A DNA stretch of 64,000 bases. Source: Sphingomonas_D zeicaulis (lineage in GTDB: Bacteria > Pseudomonadota > Alphaproteobacteria > Sphingomonadales > Sphingomonadaceae). Under the pieces are notes generated by a model that was given only the letters and a program-made list of their open reading frames with translations, was not told the origin of the DNA and made no database searches. Positions 27,901 to 35,456 of the stretch are shown one piece after another (the first letter of the stretch is position 1; each line of letters opens with the position of its first letter). The position numbers and the translations under genes are program-made. The DNA lies in contig NZ_JBNPXQ010000010.1 in assembly GCF_050433225.1 (NCBI RefSeq), positions 1 through 64,000 on the forward strand, written 5' to 3'.

Positions 27901-29089
27901 GGCGGCGGATACCAGCCTCGATGTCTTTCGCGCCGACACGCGCGCCTGGCTGATCGAGAATTGCCCGGCCGAAATGCGTAGGCCGATGCGTTCGGAGGCG
28001 GACGTGTGCTGGGGCGGGCGCAACGCGCGCTTCACCTCGCCGGCGCAGAAGCACTGGCTGGAGGTGATGGCGGCGCGCGGCTGGACGGTGCCCGACTGGC
28101 CGACCGCCTATGGCGGCGGCGGGCTGACGCCGGCCGAGGCGAAGATCCTGAAACAGGAAATGGCGGCGCTCGGCTGTCGAAGCCCGCTGAACTCGTTCGG
28201 CATCTCGATGCTCGGGCCGGCCTTGCTCAAATATGGCAGCGAGGCGCAGAAGCTGGAGCATCTGCCCAAGATCGCACGCGGCGAGATCCGCTGGTGCCAG
28301 GGCTATTCCGAACCCAATGCCGGATCCGATCTCGCTTCGCTGGCGACGCGCGCCGAGGACAAGGGCGATCATTTCCTCGTCAATGGCCAGAAGGTGTGGA
28401 CCAGCTATGCCGACAAGGCGGACTGGATCTTCTGCCTCGTCCGCACCGATCCGGCGAACAAGCATGAAGGCATCTCGTTCGTGCTGTTCGACATGGCCTC
28501 GCCGGGCGTCTCAACCAAGCCGATCCTGCTGATCTCGGGCTATTCGCCCTTCTGCGAGACCTTCTTCGACGATGTGAAGGTGCCGAAGGAAAATCTGGTC
28601 GGTGAGCTGAACCGCGGGTGGGACGTCGCCAAATATCTGCTCGGCCATGAGCGCGAGATGATTTCCGGCATGGGGCTGCGCAGCGGGGAGGCGTCGCTGG
28701 GCGAGATGGCGTTGGCGCGTCTCGGCGCCGAACCCGACGGCCGGCTCGACGATCCGGTGCTGCGCGCGCGCATCGCGCTGTTCGAGCTGCGTGCCGAGGC
28801 GTTCAAGGCGATGTCCGAGCGCTTCATCGACCAGTTGAAGGCGGGAAAGGCGCACCCGGCCCAGCCTTCGATGATGAAATATTATGGCACCGAGCTGAAC
28901 AAGCAGCGCCATGAACTGGCGATGGCGGCGGGCGGATCGGACGCGCTGGAATGGGACAGCGAACGATCGCATGGCGGCGCCGCGGCGCGAAGCTGGCTGC
29001 GCACCAAGGCCAATTCGATTGAGGGCGGCACGTCCGAAATACAGCTCAACATCATCGCCAAGCGCATTCTTGGCCTGCCGGGAGCCTGA
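27893..29089 (+). CDS. Acyl-CoA dehydrogenase
   Basis: The 398-residue flavoprotein introduces a double bond into acyl-CoA. It has the central W-C-Q-G-Y-S-E-P-N-A-G-S-D-L-A signature, V-N-G-Q-K-V-W-T-S-Y, and the C-terminal G-G-T-S-E-I-Q-L-N-I-I-A-K-R-I-L-G. The sequence resembles the alpha partner of heteromeric acyl-CoA dehydrogenases used for bulky side chains such as those of sterols. The ATG overlaps the preceding stop by eight bases. The next gene, only three bases away, is a second dehydrogenase, suggesting an alpha-beta enzyme. Confidence 0.92.
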   Translation: MAEAADTSLDVFRADTRAWLIENCPAEMRRPMRSEADVCWGGRNARFTSPAQKHWLEVMAARGWTVPDWPTAYGGGGLTPAEAKILKQEMAALGCRSPLNSFGISMLGPALLKYGSEAQKLEHLPKIARGEIRWCQGYSEPNAGSDLASLATRAEDKGDHFLVNGQKVWTSYADKADWIFCLVRTDPANKHEGISFVLFDMASPGVSTKPILLISGYSPFCETFFDDVKVPKENLVGELNRGWDVAKYLLGHEREMISGMGLRSGEASLGEMALARLGAEPDGRLDDPVLRARIALFELRAEAFKAMSERFIDQLKAGKAHPAQPSMMKYYGTELNKQRHELAMAAGGSDALEWDSERSHGGAAARSWLRTKANSIEGGTSEIQLNIIAKRILGLPGA

Positions 29090-29092
29090 TCC

Positions 29093-30229
29093 ATGCCGAT
29101 GTTCCATGACGATGAGCAGGCGATGCTCGCCGACACCGCGCGCGGCTTCGTCGCCGAGGCGGCGCCGGTCAGCCATATGCGCGCGCTGCGCGATGCCGGT
29201 GACGCGGCGGGCTTCTCGCCGGCGCTGTGGCGGCAATTCGGCGAGATGGGGTTCAACGCCATATTGATGCCTGAGGCGAATGGCGGGCTTGGCCTCGGCC
29301 ATGTCGAGGCGGGGATCGTCCTTGAGGAGGTCGGGCGCAATCTGACGCCGTCGCCCTTCCTCGGCACCGCGATCGGTGCGGTGACCGCGCTGAAGGATGG
29401 CAGCGACGCGCAGCGGCAACGCTGGTTGCCCGGAATCGCCGCGGGCGAAACCGTGGCGGCGCTGGCGATCGACGAGGGTGCGCGACATCGGCCGCAATCG
29501 ATCGGGCTGCATGCCCAGCCCTCGGGCAATGGCTTCCGGCTGAGCGGCGCCAAGCGGTTCGTGCCGCTCGGCCACGTCGCCGACCTGCTGATCGTCGCCG
29601 CGCGCACCTCGGGCGGCGATGCCGATGCGGGCGGCGTTACCATGTTCGCAGTGGAGAAGGGTGCGGCCGGGCTGTCCATCACCGCCGATCGCCTCGCCGA
29701 TGCGAGCATGGCGGCACGGCTCGCCTTCGACGGCGTCGAGGTGGATGGCGATGCGGTGATCGGCGCGGTCGATGATGGCCGGGGAACGCTGGATCGCGTG
29801 CTCGGCGCGGTGCGTGCCGGCGCCGCGGCCGAGATGCTGGGCGTCGGCGGCGGCGCGATGGACAGGACGGTCGAATATCTGCGCGAGCGCAAGCAGTTCG
29901 GCGTGGCGATCGGCAGCTTCCAGGCGCTGCAGCACCGCGCCGCGCATCTCTATGCCGAGCTGGAGGTGGCCCGCGCCGCGGTGCTCAAGGCGCAGCAACT
30001 GCTCGACGATGGAGGCGAAGGTGCCGAACGCGCCGTATCGGTGGCGAAGGGCATGGCTGGCCTCGCCAGCCTGCTCGCGGTGCAGGAGGGCGTGCAGATG
30101 CATGGCGGCATCGGCATGACGGACGAATATGATATCGGCTTCTTCATGAAGCGACAGCGCGTGCTCGCCGAACTCTGCGGCGATGCCGATTTCCACGCCG
30201 ATCGGCTCGCCCGCCTTTCGGGCTATTGA
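29093..30229 (+). CDS. Acyl-CoA dehydrogenase, second subunit
   Basis: The 378-residue protein is a shorter, more divergent acyl-CoA dehydrogenase: L-G-H-V-E-A-G-I-V-L-E-E-V-G-R-N near residue 63, R-K-Q-F-G-V-A-I-G-S-F-Q-A-L-Q-H-R-A and M-H-G-G-I-G-M-T-D-E-Y-D near the end. The middle domain lacks the full substrate-side signature of its partner (no G-S-D-x-A motif is obvious). That fits the beta subunit of a heterotetramer. It abuts the synthetase gene (stop 30227-30229, next ATG 30231). Confidence 0.9.
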   Translation: MPMFHDDEQAMLADTARGFVAEAAPVSHMRALRDAGDAAGFSPALWRQFGEMGFNAILMPEANGGLGLGHVEAGIVLEEVGRNLTPSPFLGTAIGAVTALKDGSDAQRQRWLPGIAAGETVAALAIDEGARHRPQSIGLHAQPSGNGFRLSGAKRFVPLGHVADLLIVAARTSGGDADAGGVTMFAVEKGAAGLSITADRLADASMAARLAFDGVEVDGDAVIGAVDDGRGTLDRVLGAVRAGAAAEMLGVGGGAMDRTVEYLRERKQFGVAIGSFQALQHRAAHLYAELEVARAAVLKAQQLLDDGGEGAERAVSVAKGMAGLASLLAVQEGVQMHGGIGMTDEYDIGFFMKRQRVLAELCGDADFHADRLARLSGY

Positions 30230-30230
30230 G

Positions 30231-31778
30231 ATGGCGGGCAGCCTTGCCGACCTGCTGGAGCAGGGCTTCGTCACGTTCGGCGATCTGCTGAAGCGCAACG
30301 CCGCGCTCGATCCGGACAGGCTTGCGATCGGCGACGACAGCGCCAGCCTCAGTTGGCGCGCATTCGACGATCGCATCGACCGCGTAGCCGCGCAGTTGCA
30401 GGCGGATGGTGTCGGCAAGGGCGATGCGGTCGCGATCGTCGGCCAGAACGCGGTCGGATATGCGCTGGCCTATTGCGCCGCGATCCGCATCGGTGCGGTC
30501 GCGGCGCCGCTGACCGGCTCGGCGACCCCTGCCGCCATCTCGGCGATGATTGCCGATTGCGCGACGCGGCACCTGTTTCTCGATGCCGCCGCAGGCGGGC
30601 GGCTGGCCGATGCGGGCATCGCGGAGGATGTGCGGCGGATCGCGTTTGACGACAGCGCTGCCGGCGTGCCGCTTTCAGACTGGATGGCGCCCGAGGGCGC
30701 GCGACCGCTGCCCGTCACCATCGAGCCCGACGACGCGTTCAACATCATCTATTCCTCGGGCACCACCGGCAGCCCCAAGGGCATCGTCCAGAGCCATGCG
30801 ATGCGCACCGGCCATATCAGGCGTTCTCTGGCCTCTGGCTATGAGGCGGACGCGATCACGATCATCTCGACGCCGCTCTATTCCAACACGACCCTGGTCA
30901 GCTTCATTCCGGCGCTGGCCGGCGGCGGCCGGGTGATCCTGTTGCCGAAATTCGATGCGCGCCGCTTTCTCGAAGTCGCGGCGGCGGAAGGCGCGACGCA
31001 CGCGATGCTGGTGCCGGTGCAATATCAGCGGATCATGGCGCTGCCCGATTTCGACAGCTTCGATCTCAGCCGCTTCCGCCACAAGAGCTGCACATCGGCC
31101 CCCTTCGCCGCCGCGCTCAAGGCCGATATCATTCGCCGCTGGCCGGGCCGGCTGGTCGAGCTCTACGGCATGACCGAGGGCGGTGGCACCTGCATCCTGC
31201 TGGCGACCGAACATCCCGACAAGCTGCACACGGTGGGCCAGCCCGCGCCCGGCCATGACATCCGGCTGATCGACGAGCAGGGCAGGGAAGTCCCGCCCGG
31301 CGGCATGGGCGAAGTCGTCGGCCGCTCGGACGCGATGATGACCGGCTATCGCAACCAGGACGCGAAGACGCGAGAGGCGGAATGGCATGACGCCGCCGGC
31401 CGCCGCTTCATCCGCCACGGCGATGTCGGCCGCTTCGACGAGGATGGCTTCCTGATCCTGATGGATCGCACCAAGGATCTGATCATCAGCGGCGGCTTCA
31501 ATATCTACCCGTCCGACCTTGAAGCCGAACTGATGCGTGAGCCAGCAATCGCCGATGCCGCGGTGATCGGCGTGCCGTCCGAGCGCTGGGGCGAGACGCC
31601 GGCGGCGTTCGTGGTGCTGCAGGATGCCGGCGCGGATATCGATGCGGTGCTGGCGGCGGTCAACGTGCGTCTCGGCGCGACGCAGCGGATCAGCGCAATC
31701 CACCGGCTGGACGAATTGCCGCGCAGCGCCATCGGCAAGGTGCTGAAACGGGAATTGCGGGATCGCCTGACCCTCTAG
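30231..31778 (+). CDS. AMP-dependent acyl-CoA synthetase/ligase
   Basis: The 515-residue protein has I-I-Y-S-S-G-T-T-G-S-P-K-G-I, E-L-Y-G-M-T-E-G, G-D-V-G-R-F-D-E-D-G-F, the hinge D-R-T-K-D-L-I-I-S-G-G-F-N-I-Y and the final lysine in S-A-I-G-K-V-L-K. It is the third ligase in the region. It is the last gene of the operon with the FadJ-type enzyme and both dehydrogenases, so it probably supplies their acyl-CoA substrate. The ATG lies one base after the previous stop. Confidence 0.9.
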   Translation: MAGSLADLLEQGFVTFGDLLKRNAALDPDRLAIGDDSASLSWRAFDDRIDRVAAQLQADGVGKGDAVAIVGQNAVGYALAYCAAIRIGAVAAPLTGSATPAAISAMIADCATRHLFLDAAAGGRLADAGIAEDVRRIAFDDSAAGVPLSDWMAPEGARPLPVTIEPDDAFNIIYSSGTTGSPKGIVQSHAMRTGHIRRSLASGYEADAITIISTPLYSNTTLVSFIPALAGGGRVILLPKFDARRFLEVAAAEGATHAMLVPVQYQRIMALPDFDSFDLSRFRHKSCTSAPFAAALKADIIRRWPGRLVELYGMTEGGGTCILLATEHPDKLHTVGQPAPGHDIRLIDEQGREVPPGGMGEVVGRSDAMMTGYRNQDAKTREAEWHDAAGRRFIRHGDVGRFDEDGFLILMDRTKDLIISGGFNIYPSDLEAELMREPAIADAAVIGVPSERWGETPAAFVVLQDAGADIDAVLAAVNVRLGATQRISAIHRLDELPRSAIGKVLKRELRDRLTL

Positions 31779-31923
31779 CGCCGCGCGATCGCAGCGGGTG
31801 CAATCCTGCCTGCCTGCGTGCAACAGAGGTCGCGTTCGCCGCAAGAACATGGCACCATGGTGGCGCTGTTCAGCGAACAGAAAGACTGGCGTGCCATGGT
31901 GCGCGGCGCAAGGGAGACTTCGT

Positions 31924-32394
31924 TTGGTTGATTCCGATCTCACCGAGATGACGGCGGACATCGTCGCCAATTATGTCGCGAACAATGAAGTGCCGATTGC
32001 GGACGTCGGTGGGCTGATCGCCGAAGTGCATGCCGCGCTTGCAGGGCTCCAGGCCGCGCCGGCGCCGGTCGAGGAGGTCTATGAGCCGGCTACGACGATC
32101 CGGAAAAGCCTCGCGAACCCGGCCAAGATCATCTCGATGATCGACGGCAAGCCCTATGCGACGTTGACGCGGCATCTTTCCGCGCATGGCCTGTCGCCGC
32201 AGGCCTATCGCGAACGCTACAAGCTGCCCGCCGACTATCCCATGACCGCGCCGGACTATTCCGCGCGGCGCAAGGAACTGGCGCTGGCGGCAGGGCTGGG
32301 GCGCAAGCCGCAGCGCGTCGAGGCGCCGGACCCCGCCCCGACCCCGGCGGCAAAGCCGCGCCGGCGCAAGTTGGGCATCGCCAAGGCGGATTGA
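31924..32394 (+). CDS. MucR/Ros-family transcriptional regulator with altered zinc finger
   Basis: The 156-residue protein aligns with MucR: an acidic-hydrophobic N-terminus (T-E-M-T-A-D-I-V-A-N-Y-V), a linker, the finger-like region S71-M-I-D74-G-K-P-Y-A-T-L-T-R-H84-L-S-A-H88-G-L-S-P-Q-A-Y-R and a basic tail P-R-R-R-K. The family cysteine is Ser71, so zinc binding by the usual ligands is doubtful; several alphaproteobacterial relatives fold without zinc. I choose the TTG at 31924, because AGGGAG stands seven bases before it and the family sequence begins there. MucR proteins are global silencers of AT-rich promoters. Confidence 0.85.
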   Translation: MVDSDLTEMTADIVANYVANNEVPIADVGGLIAEVHAALAGLQAAPAPVEEVYEPATTIRKSLANPAKIISMIDGKPYATLTRHLSAHGLSPQAYRERYKLPADYPMTAPDYSARRKELALAAGLGRKPQRVEAPDPAPTPAAKPRRRKLGIAKAD

Positions 32395-32436
32395 CCCGCG
32401 ACCGGGCGTTCGCGCCGACGCTGCACAAGATATGCC

Positions 32437-32467
32437 GAAGCCATCGCAGCAGCGCTGCGATGGCTTC
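32437..32467. terminator. Hairpin between convergent mucR-like and TauD-like genes
   Basis: A 14-bp perfect stem, GAAGCCATCGCAGC (32437-32450) with GCTGCGATGGCTTC (32454-32467) and a three-base loop, lies between the converging genes. There is no strong T run on either side. It could end transcription from both directions. Confidence 0.6.
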
Positions 32468-32499
32468 GTTCACTTCGGTTGTGCGACCCGAAGAGGATT

Positions 32500-33312
32500 T
32501 TACGCCGCGGCGGCAAGATCCGGATCCTCGATCTGGACACGAAAGCCTGAGCGGACCTGCGGGAAATAATCCCAGATCGCCAGGTGCTGGGTGCAGCGAT
32601 TGTCCCAGAACGCCACCGAATGCTGTTCCCACTTGAAGCGGCACTGGAAATAGGCGTTCTCAACATGGTGATAGAGGAAGTCGAGCACCGCCTCGCTTTC
32701 CGCCGGCGGCAGCTCGTTGATGTGGCTGGTGAAGCCCTTGTTGACGAACAGCACCTTGCGGCCGGTGACCGGATGGATGCGGATCACCGGATGGACCGCG
32801 ATCGGATAGCTGCCGGTCGGGTCGAAGCGGCCGAACGCCAGCCGCCCGTCATGCGTGGCGGTGAGCCCTTCGAGATAGGCCTTCATCCGTTCCGACAGCG
32901 CGTCATAGGCGGCGTACATGCTGGAGAAGGCGGTATCGCCGCCTGCGGTGGGCAAGGTGTGGAGATAGAGGATGCTGCCCATAGGCGGCTTCTTCGCGCA
33001 GGTCATGTCGCTGTGCCATTCCTCGCCAGCGACATGCTTCGAGGTCTCGTCGGCGTGGAGCTTGCGCACTTCGGGATGATCGGGAAGCCCCTTCAGCGCG
33101 TGCGCCTGCAGATTGCCGAAATGAAGGCCCAGCCGCTTGAGCGACACCGGATCGAGTGCCTGGTTGCGGAAGAAGATCACCTGATGGTCGGCGATGGCCT
33201 GGTGGAGATCGGTCACCTGCTCGGCGGACAGCGGCGCGGTGAGATCGATGCCCGAGACGATGGCGCCGATGCGCGGCGTAAGCTGTTCGGCGGTGATCGT
33301 GCGGTAGGCCAT
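32500..33312 (-). CDS. TauD/TfdA-family 2-oxoglutarate-dependent dioxygenase
   Basis: The 270-residue enzyme has the iron facial triad in H100-S-D102 (E-E-W-H-S-D-M-T) and His243 (T-Q-H-L-A-I-W-D-Y), and Arg254/Arg258 for 2-oxoglutarate. An early I-G-A-I-V-S-G-I-D-L strand is also typical. Members hydroxylate taurine, alkyl sulfates, 2,4-D-type herbicides and similar anions. It is divergent from the GntR gene, with three GTATAC boxes in the shared promoter. The MFS and amidohydrolase genes beyond the regulator are likely partners. Confidence 0.9.
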   Translation of the reverse strand: MAYRTITAEQLTPRIGAIVSGIDLTAPLSAEQVTDLHQAIADHQVIFFRNQALDPVSLKRLGLHFGNLQAHALKGLPDHPEVRKLHADETSKHVAGEEWHSDMTCAKKPPMGSILYLHTLPTAGGDTAFSSMYAAYDALSERMKAYLEGLTATHDGRLAFGRFDPTGSYPIAVHPVIRIHPVTGRKVLFVNKGFTSHINELPPAESEAVLDFLYHHVENAYFQCRFKWEQHSVAFWDNRCTQHLAIWDYFPQVRSGFRVQIEDPDLAAAA

Positions 33313-33359
33313 GGATTCTCCTCTGCCCGGACGAGCCGGGGCGTTGATTCGATGCGCGT

Positions 33360-33388
33360 TGTATACTCAATGTATACTGAATGTATAC
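33360..33388. promoter_or_regulatory. Three GTATAC boxes phased by 11 bp in a divergent promoter
   Basis: TGTATAC occurs at 33360, 33371 and 33382, each exactly 11 bp apart. The spacer between the first pair is TCAA and between the second pair TGAA. The last copy extends to the palindrome AATGTATACATT (33380-33391). All three face one side of the DNA helix. The site lies 47 bp before the dioxygenase start and about 78 bp before the GntR start, as expected for cooperative repressor binding. Confidence 0.7.
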
Positions 33389-33465
33389 ATTGATGAAGGC
33401 GCCTGCGGCGGTTTGTCAGCGGCAGGCCGGCGCGGTACATGGGCGGGCGGAACGACTGGGAATTT

Positions 33466-34113
33466 ATGGCCAAGCGAGCGACGGAGCGGTTGAGCGACAA
33501 GGTTGCGGCGCGGCTGTGCGACCAGATCGAGGCCGGCGCGATCGCGCCCGGGGATCGCATCATCGAGGTGGACATCGCCGAACGCTTCGGCGTTTCCCGC
33601 ACGCCGGTGCGCGAGGCGCTGATCCGGCTCGCGCGCGAGGGCGTGCTGGAGGCCGCCGATCGCGGCTATGCGCTGCCGCGTGAGGATGCGTCGGCCCGGC
33701 GGGAGCGGCTGGCGGCGCGGCGCGTGCTCGACATTGCGATCGCGCGCGCGGCGGCGGCGGCGGTGCGCGACGGCGCCGGCATGTCCGCGGCGGAAAAGGA
33801 AATTGAGAAGATGGCGTCGGCGCATCAGGCCGGCCGCGCCAAGAGTTTCGCCACTGCCCATTATCGCCTCCGCGACGAGATCCGCCTGATCGCGGGCAAC
33901 CGCCTGCTTGCCCGTTGCGCCGCGCTGGTCGACGACGCGTTCAGGCTCGGCCGTGAGCAGCTCTACCGCGTGGCCGCCAATCGCGAGGCGACGCTGGCGG
34001 CGGAGCGCCTGCTGATCGCGGCGATCGGCCGAGGCAATGCGGATGCGGCGGAGCGCGAAGTGGCGGCGTTCCTCGACACGGTAGGCGGATCGGCACGGCG
34101 CGATCGAACATGA
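33466..34113 (+). CDS. GntR-family transcriptional regulator, FadR/VanR type
   Basis: The 215-residue protein has the winged-helix motif D-I-A-E-R-F-G-V-S-R-T-P-V-R-E-A-L-I-R-L-A-R-E-G near residues 37-60 and a helical C-terminal ligand domain of the FCD kind. ATG 33466 is favoured by GGGAA just upstream; ATG 33439 would add nine residues. It likely controls the dioxygenase gene, the MFS-amidohydrolase pair and itself through the GTATAC boxes. The stop codon lies inside a 19-bp palindrome. Confidence 0.88.
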   Translation: MAKRATERLSDKVAARLCDQIEAGAIAPGDRIIEVDIAERFGVSRTPVREALIRLAREGVLEAADRGYALPREDASARRERLAARRVLDIAIARAAAAAVRDGAGMSAAEKEIEKMASAHQAGRAKSFATAHYRLRDEIRLIAGNRLLARCAALVDDAFRLGREQLYRVAANREATLAAERLLIAAIGRGNADAAEREVAAFLDTVGGSARRDRT

Positions 34114-34138
34114 TGTTCGATGTATGATTGTCATACAT
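34103..34138. promoter_or_regulatory. Two adjoining palindromes between GntR and MFS genes
   Basis: ATCGAACATGATGTTCGAT (34103-34121) is a perfect 19-bp palindrome around one central base and contains the gntR stop codon. It is followed at 34120-34138 by ATGTATGA-TTG-TCATACAT, a perfect 8-3-8 inverted repeat. The second shares TGTAT with the upstream boxes and ends 69 bp before the MFS start. They look like operators for the MFS-amidohydrolase transcript. The pair has no T tract. Confidence 0.6.
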
Positions 34139-34207
34139 TGACAGCGATCAACACGGCCTTATCGTAAGCCCCGCACGCACATATGCGGCTTCGGGGATTT
34201 CACGCGC

Positions 34208-35437
34208 ATGCCCAATTCACGCATCCGGCCATGGCTGGTCGTCATCGTCAGCCTGTTCGGCATATCGACCGGCCCGGCCGCCTTCGGCCTTTCCTCGCTG
34301 GGGGTTGCCGCCGATCCGCTGGCGCGCGAATTCGGCTGGAGCCGGACGGAGATCAGCGCCGCGGTTTCGATCATGATGCTGGCGACCGCCGCCTGCATGC
34401 CGATCGCGGGCAGGCTGATCGACCGGTTCGGTGCGCGGCGCGTGCTGATCCCGTCTTTGCTGCTGCTCGCCGGCTGCATGGTCGGGCTTGGGTTCGTGCA
34501 GGCCTATTGGCAGTTCATCGCGCTCTATGTCGCGATCGGCACGCTCGCGGTAGGTTCGAACAGCACCGCCTATATGCGCATCCTCACCGGCTGGTTCGAT
34601 CATCGCCGTGGCCTTGCGATCGGCATCGCCGGCAGCGGCACCGGGCTCGGCTTCGCCTATGTGCCGGTGCTGACGCAAACGCTGGTGGCGGACATGGGGT
34701 GGCGCGCCGGCTATATCGGGCTCGGCCTGCTGCTGCTCGCCACGACCGTACCGCTGGCGCTGTTCGTTCTGCACGAGGCGCCCGTGCATGACGCGCCGCA
34801 CGACCAGCCGGAGGTGCAGGCGGGCGTGCAGGGCGCGACGATGGGCGAAGCAATGCGCAAGCCCGATTTCTGGGTGCTCGGGGGCATCTTCGTGGTGCTG
34901 GCTTTCGTCCTCTACGGGCTGATCCCCCACCTCGTGCCGCTGCTGCAGGATCGCGGCGTTTCCGCGGCGGAAGCGGCGTGGATCGCCTCGCTGTTCGGCA
35001 TGGCGACGTTCGGCGGCCGGCTGCTGATCGGCTTCATGGTCGATCGCCACGATGCGCGGCGCATCGCCTTCCTGTTCTTTTCGCTCTCCGCGATCGGGCT
35101 CGCGCTGCTCGCGCTGCCGCTGCCGCTCTGGGCCTTCCTGCCGGCGGCGCTGCTGCTGGGCGGCAGCCTGGGGGCGGAGGTCGACATGCTCGCCTATCTC
35201 ACCAGCCGCTATTTCGGGCTGCGCTGCTTCGCGCAGATCTTCTCGACATTGTTCGCGGCGGTGATGGTGGCGATGGGGCTGGGGCCGCTCGCCTTCGGCT
35301 TCGTGTTCGACCAGAGCGGATCCTACACCGCGATCCTCGCGATCGGCGTGCCGATCTGCATGTGCGCCGCCGGGCTGGTGCTGCTGCTCAGCCCCTATGG
35401 GGAGCGCGCCCGTGGCGGGCAGGTTTCGATCACGTGA
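34208..35437 (+). CDS. MFS transporter, monocarboxylate/oxalate-formate-like
   Basis: The 409-residue protein has about 12 membrane segments. Loop 2-3 carries G-R-L-I-D-R-F-G-A-R-R (MFS signature), and the middle loop is short and acidic. The second half repeats G-R-L-L-I-G-F-M-V-D-R-H-D-A-R-R. The layout matches the organic-acid branch of the superfamily. It precedes an exported amidohydrolase gene by 19 bp. It may carry a product made in the periplasm or the substrate of the TauD-type dioxygenase. Confidence 0.87.
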   Translation: MPNSRIRPWLVVIVSLFGISTGPAAFGLSSLGVAADPLAREFGWSRTEISAAVSIMMLATAACMPIAGRLIDRFGARRVLIPSLLLLAGCMVGLGFVQAYWQFIALYVAIGTLAVGSNSTAYMRILTGWFDHRRGLAIGIAGSGTGLGFAYVPVLTQTLVADMGWRAGYIGLGLLLLATTVPLALFVLHEAPVHDAPHDQPEVQAGVQGATMGEAMRKPDFWVLGGIFVVLAFVLYGLIPHLVPLLQDRGVSAAEAAWIASLFGMATFGGRLLIGFMVDRHDARRIAFLFFSLSAIGLALLALPLPLWAFLPAALLLGGSLGAEVDMLAYLTSRYFGLRCFAQIFSTLFAAVMVAMGLGPLAFGFVFDQSGSYTAILAIGVPICMCAAGLVLLLSPYGERARGGQVSIT

Positions 35438-35456
35438 ATGCCGAAGGGGGGCAGAT

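Noticed and set aside
25669..28035. A 788-codon open frame on the minus strand
   Set aside because: It lies antisense to the fused hydratase/dehydrogenase gene, is rich in Arg/Ala/Asp/His and has no domain pattern. It results from GC-biased codon use.
28511..30418. A 635-codon open frame on the minus strand
   Set aside because: It is antisense to the two acyl-CoA dehydrogenase genes, which are clearly real. It is low-complexity and has no motif.
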